DNA of 14,062 nucleotides from DTYU01 sp040757355 (lineage in GTDB: Bacteria > Bacillota > Desulfotomaculia > Desulfotomaculales > Ammonificaceae): the NCBI GenBank assembly GCA_040757355.1, contig JBFLWY010000052.1, positions 1-14,062 on the forward strand, given 5' to 3'. The notes under the pieces are model-generated. The model was not told the origin of the DNA and did not search any database. It saw nothing but the letters and a program-made list of their open reading frames with translations. A program made the position numbers and the translations under genes. Positions 1-6,396 of the stretch are shown piece by piece. Every line of letters begins with the position of its first letter. Positions within the stretch are counted from its first letter, which is position 1.

Positions 1-1
1 T

Positions 2-148
2 GAGGCCCTGGATCGCTTGATTGCGATGCTCAGTGATAAACCTACGCCTTCAGGCCAAACTCCAAAACAACTGAGCGACCGAGAAGGGCGAAGCGCTGAA
101 GCCAAAAAGTTTTATATTCCACGTAATAAGGGTAATGTAGTAAAATAA
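2..148 (+). CDS. 3' end of an unidentified gene, cut by the window edge
   Basis: An open frame runs from the first base region to a TAA at 146-148 and gives the last 48 residues of a protein that starts outside the window. The visible tail is hydrophilic and basic, has a Pro/Thr/Gln-rich stretch in the middle, and ends in KGNVVK. I do not recognise the family. The other two forward frames are closed by stops within the first 20 bases, and the residue composition looks protein-like, so a real gene end is likely but not proven. It lies in the same orientation as the integrase remnant downstream, so it may be cargo of the same mobile element; that is inference from position only. Confidence 0.45.
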   Translation, partial: EALDRLIAMLSDKPTPSGQTPKQLSDREGRSAEAKKFYIPRNKGNVVK

Positions 149-404
149 TGTCAGGCTGCTCCGTGCGCGACGGTGGGAGTTTGGTGGGGATCGGCTGCCG
201 GAGGGACCGTGCCGGCGCCGGCCCGGGTGGGACAGGTTCTCGGCGGCGGAAGCAGCCTTTAGCTATGGGTGGGGAGGCGGCGGAGGAGTCTAACAGCGGA
301 AAACTGCGAGAGGCGATAATCCAGGCGTTAGCAACTGCGTGATGCGGGGCGGTTTTTGGGAATGACCGGTTCGCCGAGGACGTAGATAAAGCCTATGAAG
401 AGCT

Positions 405-1061
405 TTGTTTCCTCCGGCGGTATGTGCCGCCGCCTACGAAGACCGCTACTACGCAGCGTTCGTCCTGGCCGCCACCTTGGGGATGCGTCGGGGAGAAATC
501 CTGGCTCTTACGTGGGATAACGTAGACTTGGAAAACAGGATTCTATACGTTACCCAGAGCCTCGTGCTTGTCAACGGGAAGATCCACTTTCAGCCTCCTA
601 AGACCAAGAAATCGAAGGGTCGCCTGGAGTTTTCCGAAGAAGTGTCGGCGGTTTTAAGAAGGCACCGGGTTAAGCAGCTTAAGGAAAAGATGCTGGCCGG
701 AGAGGGCTACCAGGATAACAACCTTGTCTTTGCCACGGAGATCGGGACGCCGGTAAACCCAAGGCATTTCATCCACCGGCACTTTAAGCCTGCGCTGAAA
801 AGAGCTGGGCTCCCGCTGGCGGTCCGCTTCCACGACCTCCGGCACACGTGCGCCTCGCTGATGCTATCAAGCGGGGAGGCGCTGCCGACCGTTGCCGATC
901 TGCTCAGGCACGCCAGGCGGTCAACCACGGCGGATATGTATGCTCACTCCTTTTCGCCAGAACGACGGCGGGCGAACAAGCGGCTGGCGGCCCGGCTTCT
1001 TGAGCGGGACGGGCGGCCAAAAAAAGGGAACGGATGCCAAAAGAAAAGGGCCAGGTGTTAA
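405..1061 (+). pseudogene. Tyrosine recombinase/integrase, catalytic domain only (5'-truncated)
   Basis: This encodes the C-terminal catalytic domain of a phage or ICE-type tyrosine integrase. In the 218-residue reading (TTG at 405) the full active-site set is visible: R28 in GMRRGEI, the beta-hairpin lysine around K68, H143 and R146 in HDLRHT, H169 in LLRHAR, and the nucleophile Y179 in MYAHS. Family members are usually about 370-400 residues, with an arm-binding and a SAM-like core-binding domain before this point. Here the frame is closed by a TGA at 396-398 and no convincing ribosome binding site precedes the TTG. About 150-180 N-terminal residues are therefore missing, and the gene is most likely a decayed remnant. 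It ends 112 bp from the 3' end of a tRNA gene, as expected for an element integrated there. A short catalytic-only recombinase is possible but less likely. Confidence 0.85.
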
Positions 1062-1083
1062 ATGCTACGGAATCCACCTGGCC
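1049..1083. repeat. Perfect 9-bp inverted repeat across the integrase stop codon
   Basis: GGCCAGGTG at 1049-1057 is the exact reverse complement of CACCTGGCC at 1075-1083, with a 17-nt spacer that contains the integrase TAA. There is no T-run on either side, so it is not a standard intrinsic terminator. It could be an mRNA 3'-end hairpin or an element-end recombination signal. Confidence 0.6.
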
Positions 1084-1104
1084 TGCACCGTAGAGGTTCT
1101 GCTC

Positions 1105-1124
1105 GGATTCCACAAGGGATTCCA
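1105..1124. repeat. Short direct repeat between integrase and tRNA
   Basis: The octamer GGATTCCA occurs at 1105-1112 and 1117-1124, a 12-bp period, and an inverted partial copy (GGAATCC) lies at 1069-1075. The position between an integrase gene and the tRNA 3' end is where integrase arm-type sites often lie. That role is an inference. Confidence 0.35.
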
Positions 1125-1173
1125 AAAGACCCTCGTGCGAAGCCGGGCGGAACCACAAACCCGCTTGGTAACT

Positions 1174-1248
1174 TGGTGGACCTGGGGGGAATTGAACCCC
1201 CGGCCTCTTGAATGCGAGTCAAGCGCTCTCCCCCTGAGCTACAGGCCC
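1174..1248 (-). tRNA. tRNA-Ala, anticodon CGC
   Basis: The minus strand folds into a complete cloverleaf. The acceptor stem is GGGCCTG with CAGGTCC (one G-T pair), followed by discriminator A and an encoded CCA. The D-arm is GCTC/GAGC, the anticodon stem CTTGA/TCAAG with loop CTCGCAT, the variable loop AGGCC, and the T-arm GGGGG-TTCAATT-CCCCC. The anticodon CGC reads GCG, alanine. The 3' end points toward the truncated integrase, so this gene is the probable attachment site of the element on the left. A sigma-A-type promoter lies just upstream. Confidence 0.97.
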
Positions 1249-1261
1249 ACTAACGAAAGAT

Positions 1262-1290
1262 ATTTTAGCACGGAAGGCGCCTGAAAGCAA
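1262..1290 (-). promoter_or_regulatory. Promoter of tRNA-Ala
   Basis: On the minus strand TTGCTT (1285-1290) is followed by a 17-nt spacer and TAAAAT (1262-1267). The -10 element ends 13 bp before the tRNA 5' end. The -35 matches the sigma-A consensus only in its first three bases; the -10 matches 5 of 6. Confidence 0.6.
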
Positions 1291-1372
1291 GAGTCAAGGA
1301 AGAAGAACGTTCCGGATGATGGGAAGCTGAAAAGCCGAAGTGAATCGAGATAAGGTTTGCAATCGGGGCAAT

Positions 1373-1403
1373 GGCGTAAGGTTTTGTGCCGGCGTAAGGT
1401 TTT
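1373..1403. repeat. Two tandem copies of GGCGTAAGGTTTT
   Basis: A 13-bp sequence is repeated exactly at 1373-1385 and 1391-1403 (18-bp period), in the 269-bp stretch between tRNA-Ala and the next gene, where no coding sequence is visible. The second copy can also pair through AGGTTTT with AAAACCT at about 1434-1440. The function is unknown. Confidence 0.5.
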
Positions 1404-1456
1404 TTACTAAGGGTGTTAAAACTTAAAACCTGTACCGTTAAGAATAAAGCAGCATG

Positions 1457-1483
1457 AAAAAATTCCCGCGGCCAAGCCGCGGG
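1457..1483 (-). terminator. Intrinsic terminator of the 80-residue gene
   Basis: A perfect 8-bp GC stem, CCCGCGGC (1465-1472) with GCCGCGGG (1476-1483) and a CAA loop, is followed on the minus strand by a T-run (A's at 1457-1462). It lies 35 bp after the stop codon of the minus-strand gene at 1518. Confidence 0.85.
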
Positions 1484-1517
1484 TGGTTCTTATGAGAGGG
1501 GAGTGGCTCTCATTGAC

Positions 1518-1760
1518 TCAGGAAATTTTCTGAATGGAGAGGTCCTGCCGCTGGCGTCTCCCCCAGGCTTCCTCGGCGTAGTCGCTTGCGACGAGGTAGA
1601 GATTAACCCATAGCTCATGCTCGTTTGCTTTTCCGTCAAGTTCTTTTGCAAGGTCACGAAACTTCTTCATGACACGGTCCTTGAAGCAAGAGAACTCAGT
1701 CAGGACGTCTACAACGTCCCGCTGGCTGTATGTTGCTCCCTCCCGGAGAACCTTGCTCAT
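1518..1760 (-). CDS. Unidentified 80-residue protein, mostly helical
   Basis: I do not recognise this small protein. It begins MSKVLREGATYSQRD, is rich in charged residues (many K, R, D, E), has no membrane segment or signal peptide, and looks largely alpha-helical and cytoplasmic. It has one cysteine, near residue 25. The ATG at 1758-1760 was chosen over an in-frame start 33 bp upstream, because a near-consensus ribosome binding site AAAGGAGGTG (1768-1777) sits 7 bp before it and the longer reading would place that site inside the gene. It is a single-gene unit with a possible promoter at 1784-1812 and a strong terminator at 1457-1483. The clean translation and termination signals support a real gene; the function is open. 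Confidence 0.75.
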   Translation of the reverse strand: MSKVLREGATYSQRDVVDVLTEFSCFKDRVMKKFRDLAKELDGKANEHELWVNLYLVASDYAEEAWGRRQRQDLSIQKIS

Positions 1761-1783
1761 AGCCTGCCACCTCCTTTTTCCAT

Positions 1784-1812
1784 ACATTAACATATACGGG
1801 CAACAATGGCAA
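1784..1812 (-). promoter_or_regulatory. Possible promoter of the 80-residue gene
   Basis: On the minus strand TTGCCA (1807-1812) is followed by 17 nt and TAATGT (1784-1789). The -35 matches 5 of 6 consensus bases and the -10 only 3 of 6. It ends just upstream of the ribosome binding site, so the mRNA leader would be very short. Confidence 0.35.
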
Positions 1813-1828
1813 CAGCTTGATTTTGTCG

Positions 1829-1856
1829 AAAAAGAAAAGACCCGTACTCACGGGCC
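1829..1856 (-). terminator. Intrinsic terminator of the YTG-repeat gene
   Basis: Minus-strand stem GGCCCGT-GAGT-ACGGGTC (1839-1856, one G-T pair, 4-nt loop) followed by a T-rich run (A-rich 1829-1838 on plus). It lies 28 bp after the stop codon at 1884. Confidence 0.8.
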
Positions 1857-1883
1857 CTTTCAGGTTAAGCTTTCATAAGATTG

Positions 1884-2420
1884 TTACGTGTTGTCAGGCC
1901 ACGGACGGTAAGCCTGGGCTCCACCGTAAACCGCTCCGGTACTTGCACCGGTCGGGAAGGTCGGGTTAAAGCGGGGGTCGTCAAACGCCGGTCGACTTAC
2001 GGCATAAGCGCTGGGTGAAACGTTTGCTGTTCCGGCACCGGTGAAGGGAATGTTAGGGACACCCGCGGCATAACTGGTTGCACCCGTGTAGGGAACATTG
2101 AATGTACCGGTGTAAGGAACATTCATGGTACCGGTGTAGCCGGTTGTAGCAAATTGACCTACGTTGTACGGGGAGACCTGTACATTAAATTGCTGTGCCG
2201 CCGAAGAGATAGCGTTTACTTCGTTTTGAAGGTTAATAGACAACTGGTAGATACGCTGCAGTTGCTGGCTGTTGAAGCTTTCCTGCTGGCTGATGCGTGC
2301 AAGCTGCGACTGGGCCTGTTGTTCGGCCTGCTGCAGTTGTGCTGCGGCCTGGGTAATGTTGTTTAAATCCATACGTAAGCGGTTCAAACGGTTGTGTAGG
2401 TCCTGAAGCTGATAAGGCAT
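1884..2420 (-). CDS. Gln-rich coiled-coil protein with YTG-repeat tail (function unknown)
   Basis: The 178-residue product has two parts. Residues 1-78 form a Gln/Leu/Asn-rich segment with heptad-like spacing (for example LHNRLNRLRMDL and AAAQLQQAEQQAQ) that should make a coiled coil. Residues 85-178 are a low-complexity tail rich in Gly, Thr, Pro, Ala and Tyr, with tandem units YTGTMNVP and YTGTFNVP at 95-110 and related VPYTG/IPFTG units up to residue 128. There is no signal peptide, no cysteine and no membrane segment. The ATG at 2418-2420 has a GGAGG site about 9 bp upstream. The Gly/Tyr/Pro repeat style resembles spore-coat or structural surface proteins of endospore formers, but that is only a resemblance. 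It has its own terminator and is not obviously co-transcribed with its neighbours. Confidence 0.75.
   Translation of the reverse strand: MPYQLQDLHNRLNRLRMDLNNITQAAAQLQQAEQQAQSQLARISQQESFNSQQLQRIYQLSINLQNEVNAISSAAQQFNVQVSPYNVGQFATTGYTGTMNVPYTGTFNVPYTGATSYAAGVPNIPFTGAGTANVSPSAYAVSRPAFDDPRFNPTFPTGASTGAVYGGAQAYRPWPDNT
2037..2138 (-). repeat. In-frame 24-bp repeats encoding YTGTxNVP units
   Basis: Residues 95-128 of the gene at 1884-2420 consist of two tandem 8-residue units (YTGTMNVP, YTGTFNVP) followed by a diverged third and fourth YTG/FTG unit. The DNA repeats share the accGGTGTA-GGAACATT pattern on the plus strand. Such repeats can expand or contract by slippage. Confidence 0.7.
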
Positions 2421-2457
2421 TCTATTTCCCTCCTGCGTTTTTTTGTATTATTAGCAT

Positions 2458-2482
2458 TTAGCGGTAACTTCATTAGTGGTAA
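2458..2482. repeat. Direct repeat TTAG(C/T)GGTAA between two minus-strand genes
   Basis: TTAGCGGTAA (2458-2467) and TTAGTGGTAA (2473-2482) differ at one base and are 15 bp apart, immediately after the solute-binding-protein stop codon and upstream of the YTG-repeat gene. They could be a repeated operator for the downstream gene; I see no terminator hairpin here. Confidence 0.4.
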
Positions 2483-4009
2483 TTAATGTTTAGCCAGAGT
2501 GACTTTGCTAAGGTCGTAAGTTCCTGCCGGGTGAAGGGTGAAGCCTGTAATGTCCGGGGTGCAGGCTGCGGTTTGGGACCCGTAATTCAGCGGAATGACA
2601 GGGTTGTCACGGGATACTATCTTCAGGGCACGCTCGTAAATCCCGCGGCGGACCTGGAAAGACGGGACCTGCTGTGCGCGGGCTAAAAGAAGGTCCAGGA
2701 CCGGGTTCCGGTAGTGCGTGGTGTTGTATCCTTGAGCGATTTGTGGTCCTGCCAGCGGGTAGGAGAGACAGTTGTCCGGATCGCCGTTATCGCTGAGCCA
2801 CCCGTAAAGAAAGGTGTCCCCCTTCTGCTGTGATATTGCCTCTTTTAATTCCTGCCAAGGATAGCCGCGAATACTCACCCTCAGTCCGGCCGCTTCGAGA
2901 TGGTCCTTTATCTCCTGCGCCAGGCGAATTCCACCGGCAGGGTTGTAAGGCCTGGTTCCTTCGTATGTAAGCAGTGTGATGTCCTCCAACCCCAGAGACT
3001 TAAAGAGTTCACGTGCCTTTAGCGGGTCCGGCTGCGGGATTGGTGAATGACAGCCGGTATCAAGGACTGCGGGTGGGATCAGCCCGGTGGCCGGAGGTAA
3101 AAGGTTACCGTATAAGGAACTGCACAACCGGATGCGGTCGACGGCGAGGGCTACAGCATAGCGGGCAGTCGGATTGTCAAAGGGGCGTTTATTGGTATAA
3201 AATCCAATATAACTCACACTGATGCCGGTAGTCTTGGTTAGTTTTCCCGGTGGCAGGTCGGCGATAAAGTCCGGAGGAATGTCGACGGCGATGACTCCTG
3301 CTTTCTTTTTCAGGAGATTTATCCGGTCACTCGGGTCTGGAACGCTTTGAACAGTAACTTTTGTAACAGGAGGAATCCGGCTCCGGTAACCGGCATATGA
3401 CATGAGGGTTATTGTTCCTTTTTTAATAGAAATAATCCGGTAGGGGCCTGTGCCGGATGAGGGTCGTCCCGGAAGACAGATCGCCGCTTGCGGGAGCGCG
3501 AGGTTGCGCAGAAACGGAGCATAGGGGTATTTTAGCTTGAAGCAAACCCGCGTCCGGTCCGGCGCAAAGACATCCTCAACCATCCCGAACAGCGGCCGGA
3601 GGTGCGGCAAACGGGATGCAGCCTCCAACTTGTCGGCAAAACAGGTCTTGACGAGCTCAGCGGTGAGCTTTTGACCGGTATGGAAACGGACGTCCCGGCG
3701 GAGTTGGAAAGTCCACGTGCACCCGTCCGCTGACAGTTCCCAATCCGTGGCCAGGCAGGGCTCGACCTCGCAACTGCCGGGTTTAAACCTCACGAGACCC
3801 TCATAAACGTTTGGGAGAAAACCGCCGGTTTTGGGGTCCGGGACGCTTACCGGGTCACAGGTACCCGGAAGGACAGGGGCGGCGATCAAAATTGAAGTAT
3901 CGTGCGTTTCCCGGCTGCTCTTGGTAAGCTGTCCCAAGACCGAGAACATTACTAATGGTAAGAATAAAACGAAGAAGATTGCTTTTCCCGGTGAAAAACG
4001 TTTCGGCAT
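2483..4009 (-). CDS. Orphan ABC-type solute-binding protein, family 5 (oligopeptide/nickel type)
   Basis: This 508-residue protein matches the length and layout of family-5 extracytoplasmic binding proteins (OppA/DppA/NikA group), which capture peptides or metal chelates for ABC importers. Visible family features are VYEGLVRF (69-75), the TWTFQLRRDVRFHTG block (98-112), the ARYAVALAVDR helix near the middle, and DNGDPDNCLSYPL toward the C-terminus. Residues 9-27 form a hydrophobic N-terminal segment, but no lipobox cysteine follows it, so it may be a signal anchor or a non-lipoprotein signal. It has 11 cysteines (C51, C80, C85, C97 and C123 among the first), many for an exported protein. No permease or ATPase genes are adjacent, so the partner and the ligand are unknown. 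The ATG at 4007-4009 is preceded by an AGGTGAT-type binding site (4012-4019). Peptide specificity is a guess; family membership is secure. Confidence 0.88.
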   Translation of the reverse strand: MPKRFSPGKAIFFVLFLPLVMFSVLGQLTKSSRETHDTSILIAAPVLPGTCDPVSVPDPKTGGFLPNVYEGLVRFKPGSCEVEPCLATDWELSADGCTWTFQLRRDVRFHTGQKLTAELVKTCFADKLEAASRLPHLRPLFGMVEDVFAPDRTRVCFKLKYPYAPFLRNLALPQAAICLPGRPSSGTGPYRIISIKKGTITLMSYAGYRSRIPPVTKVTVQSVPDPSDRINLLKKKAGVIAVDIPPDFIADLPPGKLTKTTGISVSYIGFYTNKRPFDNPTARYAVALAVDRIRLCSSLYGNLLPPATGLIPPAVLDTGCHSPIPQPDPLKARELFKSLGLEDITLLTYEGTRPYNPAGGIRLAQEIKDHLEAAGLRVSIRGYPWQELKEAISQQKGDTFLYGWLSDNGDPDNCLSYPLAGPQIAQGYNTTHYRNPVLDLLLARAQQVPSFQVRRGIYERALKIVSRDNPVIPLNYGSQTAACTPDITGFTLHPAGTYDLSKVTLAKH

Positions 4010-4121
4010 TTAATCACCTGGTATAATATGTTAACAATAGATATTCAAGGAAATTACAGATTCTCCTTTTTGGCTGGAGCTTTGGTTTAAAGTAACTTTT
4101 TCCGGTTGTTGTAAAAAGGAG

Positions 4122-4150
4122 TTTATTTCTGGCGACATTTTAGGTATAAT
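4122..4150 (+). promoter_or_regulatory. Promoter of the pdaD-speE-speB-rnj operon
   Basis: A perfect -10 TATAAT at 4145-4150 lies 38 bp before the pdaD start. The matching -35 position (4122-4127, TTTATT, 17-bp spacer) is weak. The divergent solute-binding-protein gene starts at 4009, and the roughly 180-bp spacer shows no other strong feature. Confidence 0.6.
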
Positions 4151-4188
4151 TATCACCGTTGTAATTCCGAAGGAAATGAGGGGAAACA

Positions 4189-4647
4189 GTGCTGCCGACG
4201 CCGAAAAAATATTTCGTAACTGCTGCTGCCGCCGAAGGCTCTTCTGAACTGAACGCCTTTGACAACGCGCTCCTTGCGGCACGTATCGGCAACGTAAACA
4301 TAATCCGGGTAACGAGCATCCTACCGCCCGGTACAGTATACGAACCCGACCTGGTTTTACCGCCCGGTTCGCTTGTTCCCACCGCTTATGGGTGTATAAT
4401 CAGCGATGTGCCGGGAGAACTGATATCTGCTGCGATAGGTGTGGGGGTTTCACGGGAAAGCTTCGGGGTAATCATGGAGTTTTCCGGAAAATGCTCACAG
4501 GAGGAAGCACGGATAAAGATAGAACAAATGATTCACGAAGCCTTTTCCAAACGGCGGATGGAAGTAGCAGGCATCAAGCTGGCCGTTGTAGAGCACCGGG
4601 TCGAGCGCGTCGGCTGCGCTATTGCTGCCGTCCCGTTGTGGTACTAA
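4189..4647 (+). CDS. pdaD: Pyruvoyl-dependent arginine decarboxylase
   Basis: PdaD decarboxylates arginine to agmatine in the cytoplasm, the first step of polyamine synthesis by the agmatine route. The 152-residue sequence follows the archaeal-type family throughout: AEGSSELNAFDNALL (15-29), GNVNIIRVTSILPPG (34-48), LVPTAYGCIISDVPGE, ISAAIGVGV, IMEFSGKCSQEEA, and the C-terminal VEHRVERVGCAIAAVPLWY. By homology the proenzyme self-cleaves between T42 and S43; S43 becomes the pyruvoyl group, giving a short beta and a longer alpha chain. The GTG at 4189 has a GAGGGG site 5 bp upstream, and the encoded N-terminus fits the family length. It heads an operon: speE follows after 19 bp, then speB. The protein uses Thr-Ser rather than the Ser-Ser site of the Methanocaldococcus enzyme. 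Pyruvoyl enzymes of this family are typically archaeal or scattered in bacteria, so ancient transfer is plausible. Confidence 0.95.
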   Translation: MLPTPKKYFVTAAAAEGSSELNAFDNALLAARIGNVNIIRVTSILPPGTVYEPDLVLPPGSLVPTAYGCIISDVPGELISAAIGVGVSRESFGVIMEFSGKCSQEEARIKIEQMIHEAFSKRRMEVAGIKLAVVEHRVERVGCAIAAVPLWY

Positions 4648-4666
4648 GTTTAAAGGAGGTGACAGC

Positions 4667-5500
4667 GTGGAACTTTGGTACACGGAGCCCCAGAACAGCC
4701 ACCTAAGGCTTAGCTGCAAGGTCAATCAAACACTCCATGTGGAACAGACGCCTTTTCAGCACCTGGCGGTTTTGGACGCACCCGGATTCGGGAAGATACT
4801 GGTCCTTGACGGAATCGTGCAGACTACAGTGTGGGACGAGTACATTTACCATGAGATGATTGCGCATGTTCCCCTGAATACCCATCCGGCTCCCAAGAGA
4901 GTATTGATTATCGGAGGCGGCGACGGGGGTACGGCACGCGAAGTGGTCCGCCATCCGCGGGTGGAAAGTGCGGTTATGGTGGAGATCGACGAGCGGGTTG
5001 TGGCGGCGGCACGAAGGTATCTTCCCGAGTTGAGTTGCGAACTCGATAACCCTAAACTCGACCTGCGTTTTACCGACGGTATCAAGCATGTTGCGGAATC
5101 CGCCGATGAATACGATGTAATCGTTATCGATTCGACAGATCCGGTTGGTCCTGCGGTCGGACTTTTCAGCAAAGAGTTTTATCAAATGGTTTTTAGGGCC
5201 CTTAAGGAGGACGGTCTGTTTGTTGCACAGACAGAGTCACCGCTATTCAACGGGGACCTTATTGCCAGGATTTACGGTGATATAAGGAGCATTTTTCCGA
5301 TTGCGCGGACATATCTTGCGTGTGTGCCGTCTTATCCGGGGGGTCTTTGGAGCTTTACAATGGGTTCGAAAAGATACGAACCGGAGGCGGTTCAGCCGGA
5401 CCGCGTCCCGCCGTTGAAATACCGCTATTACAACCCTGAAATCCACCGTGCGGCCTTAGTGCTGCCGCAGTTCCTGAGGGAATTAATCGGACAGGTATAA
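4667..5500 (+). CDS. speE: Spermidine synthase (polyamine aminopropyltransferase)
   Basis: SpeE transfers an aminopropyl group from decarboxylated SAM to putrescine (or agmatine in some thermophiles). The 277-residue protein has the expected beta-strand N-terminus (ELWYTEPQN, then VLDGIVQTTVWDEYIYHEM around 46-64). The Rossmann fold carries the cofactor loop GGGDGG (83-88) and acidic E106/D108 at the end of the next strand. The catalytic motif DSTDPVGPA begins at D155, the presumed general base, and QTESP lies further on. The length is typical of bacterial SpeE. The GTG at 4667 was chosen because AAAGGAGGTG (4652-4661) precedes it; a longer in-frame ATG reading from 4622 overlaps the end of pdaD and lacks a site. 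It is 19 bp after pdaD and 2 bp before speB. Substrate preference cannot be read from the sequence alone. Confidence 0.95.
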   Translation: MELWYTEPQNSHLRLSCKVNQTLHVEQTPFQHLAVLDAPGFGKILVLDGIVQTTVWDEYIYHEMIAHVPLNTHPAPKRVLIIGGGDGGTAREVVRHPRVESAVMVEIDERVVAAARRYLPELSCELDNPKLDLRFTDGIKHVAESADEYDVIVIDSTDPVGPAVGLFSKEFYQMVFRALKEDGLFVAQTESPLFNGDLIARIYGDIRSIFPIARTYLACVPSYPGGLWSFTMGSKRYEPEAVQPDRVPPLKYRYYNPEIHRAALVLPQFLRELIGQV

Positions 5501-5502
5501 CC

Positions 5503-6366
5503 ATGCTTGACGGTGTCTGCCGGAACGGGTTTTTTTTAGGAGCTGGCAATGATTACGCTGCCGCGCGGGTAGTCCTTATCGGTGCGGGACTTGACACAAC
5601 GGGCTGCTTTAGGCCTGGTGCGCGGGAAGGGCCGCGGGCAATACGTTATTTTTCACAGTGCCTTGAGGAATACAGTTTACGGCTTGAACGGGACATCCGG
5701 GAGGCGGGCTTTTACGACCTTGGCGATTTAGACTTGCCCTTCGGCGACGTTGAAACCGCGCTTTCTCGTATTCAACAAGCGGCAGATAGAGTCCTGTCGG
5801 ACGGAAAAACCCCGGTTTTTCTGGGCGGGGAGCATCTCATCACTCTTCCTGTGGTCACAGCGGTACACTCTAGGTTTCCAGACCTTGTAGTGTTGCATTT
5901 TGATGCCCATGCAGACCTCCGGGACCAATACCTGGGGGTAAGGTTGTCTCACGCCACGGTTATCCGCCGGGTGGCTGAGCTTCTGGGACAAAGGCGGGTT
6001 TATCAATTCGGTATTCGTTCGGCGGACAAAGAAGAATTAAGGTTTGCCGAAGAGAATACACGCCTGCACCTTTATGGGGCGGGAGAGCCCCTGGCGGCCG
6101 TTTACGATGAATTATTGGTGCGGCCGGTATACGTGACGCTGGATATTGACGTTGTTGACCCCGCCTATGCGCCCGGGGTAGGTACGCCGGAACCGGGCGG
6201 AATCGGGCCTGCGGAGTTGATTGAGGCAGTTTACCGGTTTCAAGGACTGAATCTGGTTGGATTCGACGTGGTTGAGGTAAACCCGGTTTATGATCCGGGG
6301 GGCCTGGCACCGCTCCTGGCGGCCAAGGTAATCAGGGAGATCGTGCTTATTCTGAGCGGAAAATGA
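5503..6366 (+). CDS. speB: Agmatinase family ureohydrolase
   Basis: This binuclear-manganese ureohydrolase should release urea from agmatine to give putrescine, or from N1-aminopropylagmatine to give spermidine. All metal ligands of the arginase/agmatinase fold are present: H111 in GGEH, D134, H136 and D138 in DAHAD, and D214 and D216 in DIDVVDP. H150 in LSHATV, the GTPEPGG loop (227-233) and VEVNPVYD near the C-terminus are also agmatinase-like. At 287 residues it has the standard length. The ATG at 5503 is 2 bp after the speE stop, and its local ribosome binding site is poor, so translation is probably coupled to speE. A better-placed AGGAG before an ATG at 5549 is out of frame. The N-terminal GNDYAAARVVLIG segment matches family N-termini, which supports the chosen start. 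Confidence 0.94.
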   Translation: MLDGVCRNGFFLGAGNDYAAARVVLIGAGLDTTGCFRPGAREGPRAIRYFSQCLEEYSLRLERDIREAGFYDLGDLDLPFGDVETALSRIQQAADRVLSDGKTPVFLGGEHLITLPVVTAVHSRFPDLVVLHFDAHADLRDQYLGVRLSHATVIRRVAELLGQRRVYQFGIRSADKEELRFAEENTRLHLYGAGEPLAAVYDELLVRPVYVTLDIDVVDPAYAPGVGTPEPGGIGPAELIEAVYRFQGLNLVGFDVVEVNPVYDPGGLAPLLAAKVIREIVLILSGK

Positions 6367-6396
6367 TAACGAATTTAACAGGAGGAAGGTGAATTA

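Noticed and set aside
148..342. 64-codon frame whose ATG overlaps the stop of the partial gene at 2-148 (TAATG)
   Set aside because: The overlap suggests coupling, but the product is an Arg/Gly-rich low-complexity string from a GC-rich patch, has no recognisable fold, and lacks a clear ribosome binding site. I see nothing else supportable in 149-404.
892..1284. 130-codon plus-strand frame overlapping the integrase and tRNA
   Set aside because: Its C-terminal part (WTWGELNPRPLECESS) is the well-known artefact of translating the strand opposite a tRNA, and its N-terminal part is an out-of-frame shadow of the integrase.
2037..2138. CRISPR-like repeats
   Set aside because: The repeats are contiguous and in frame within a coding region, without unique spacers, so they are protein repeats.
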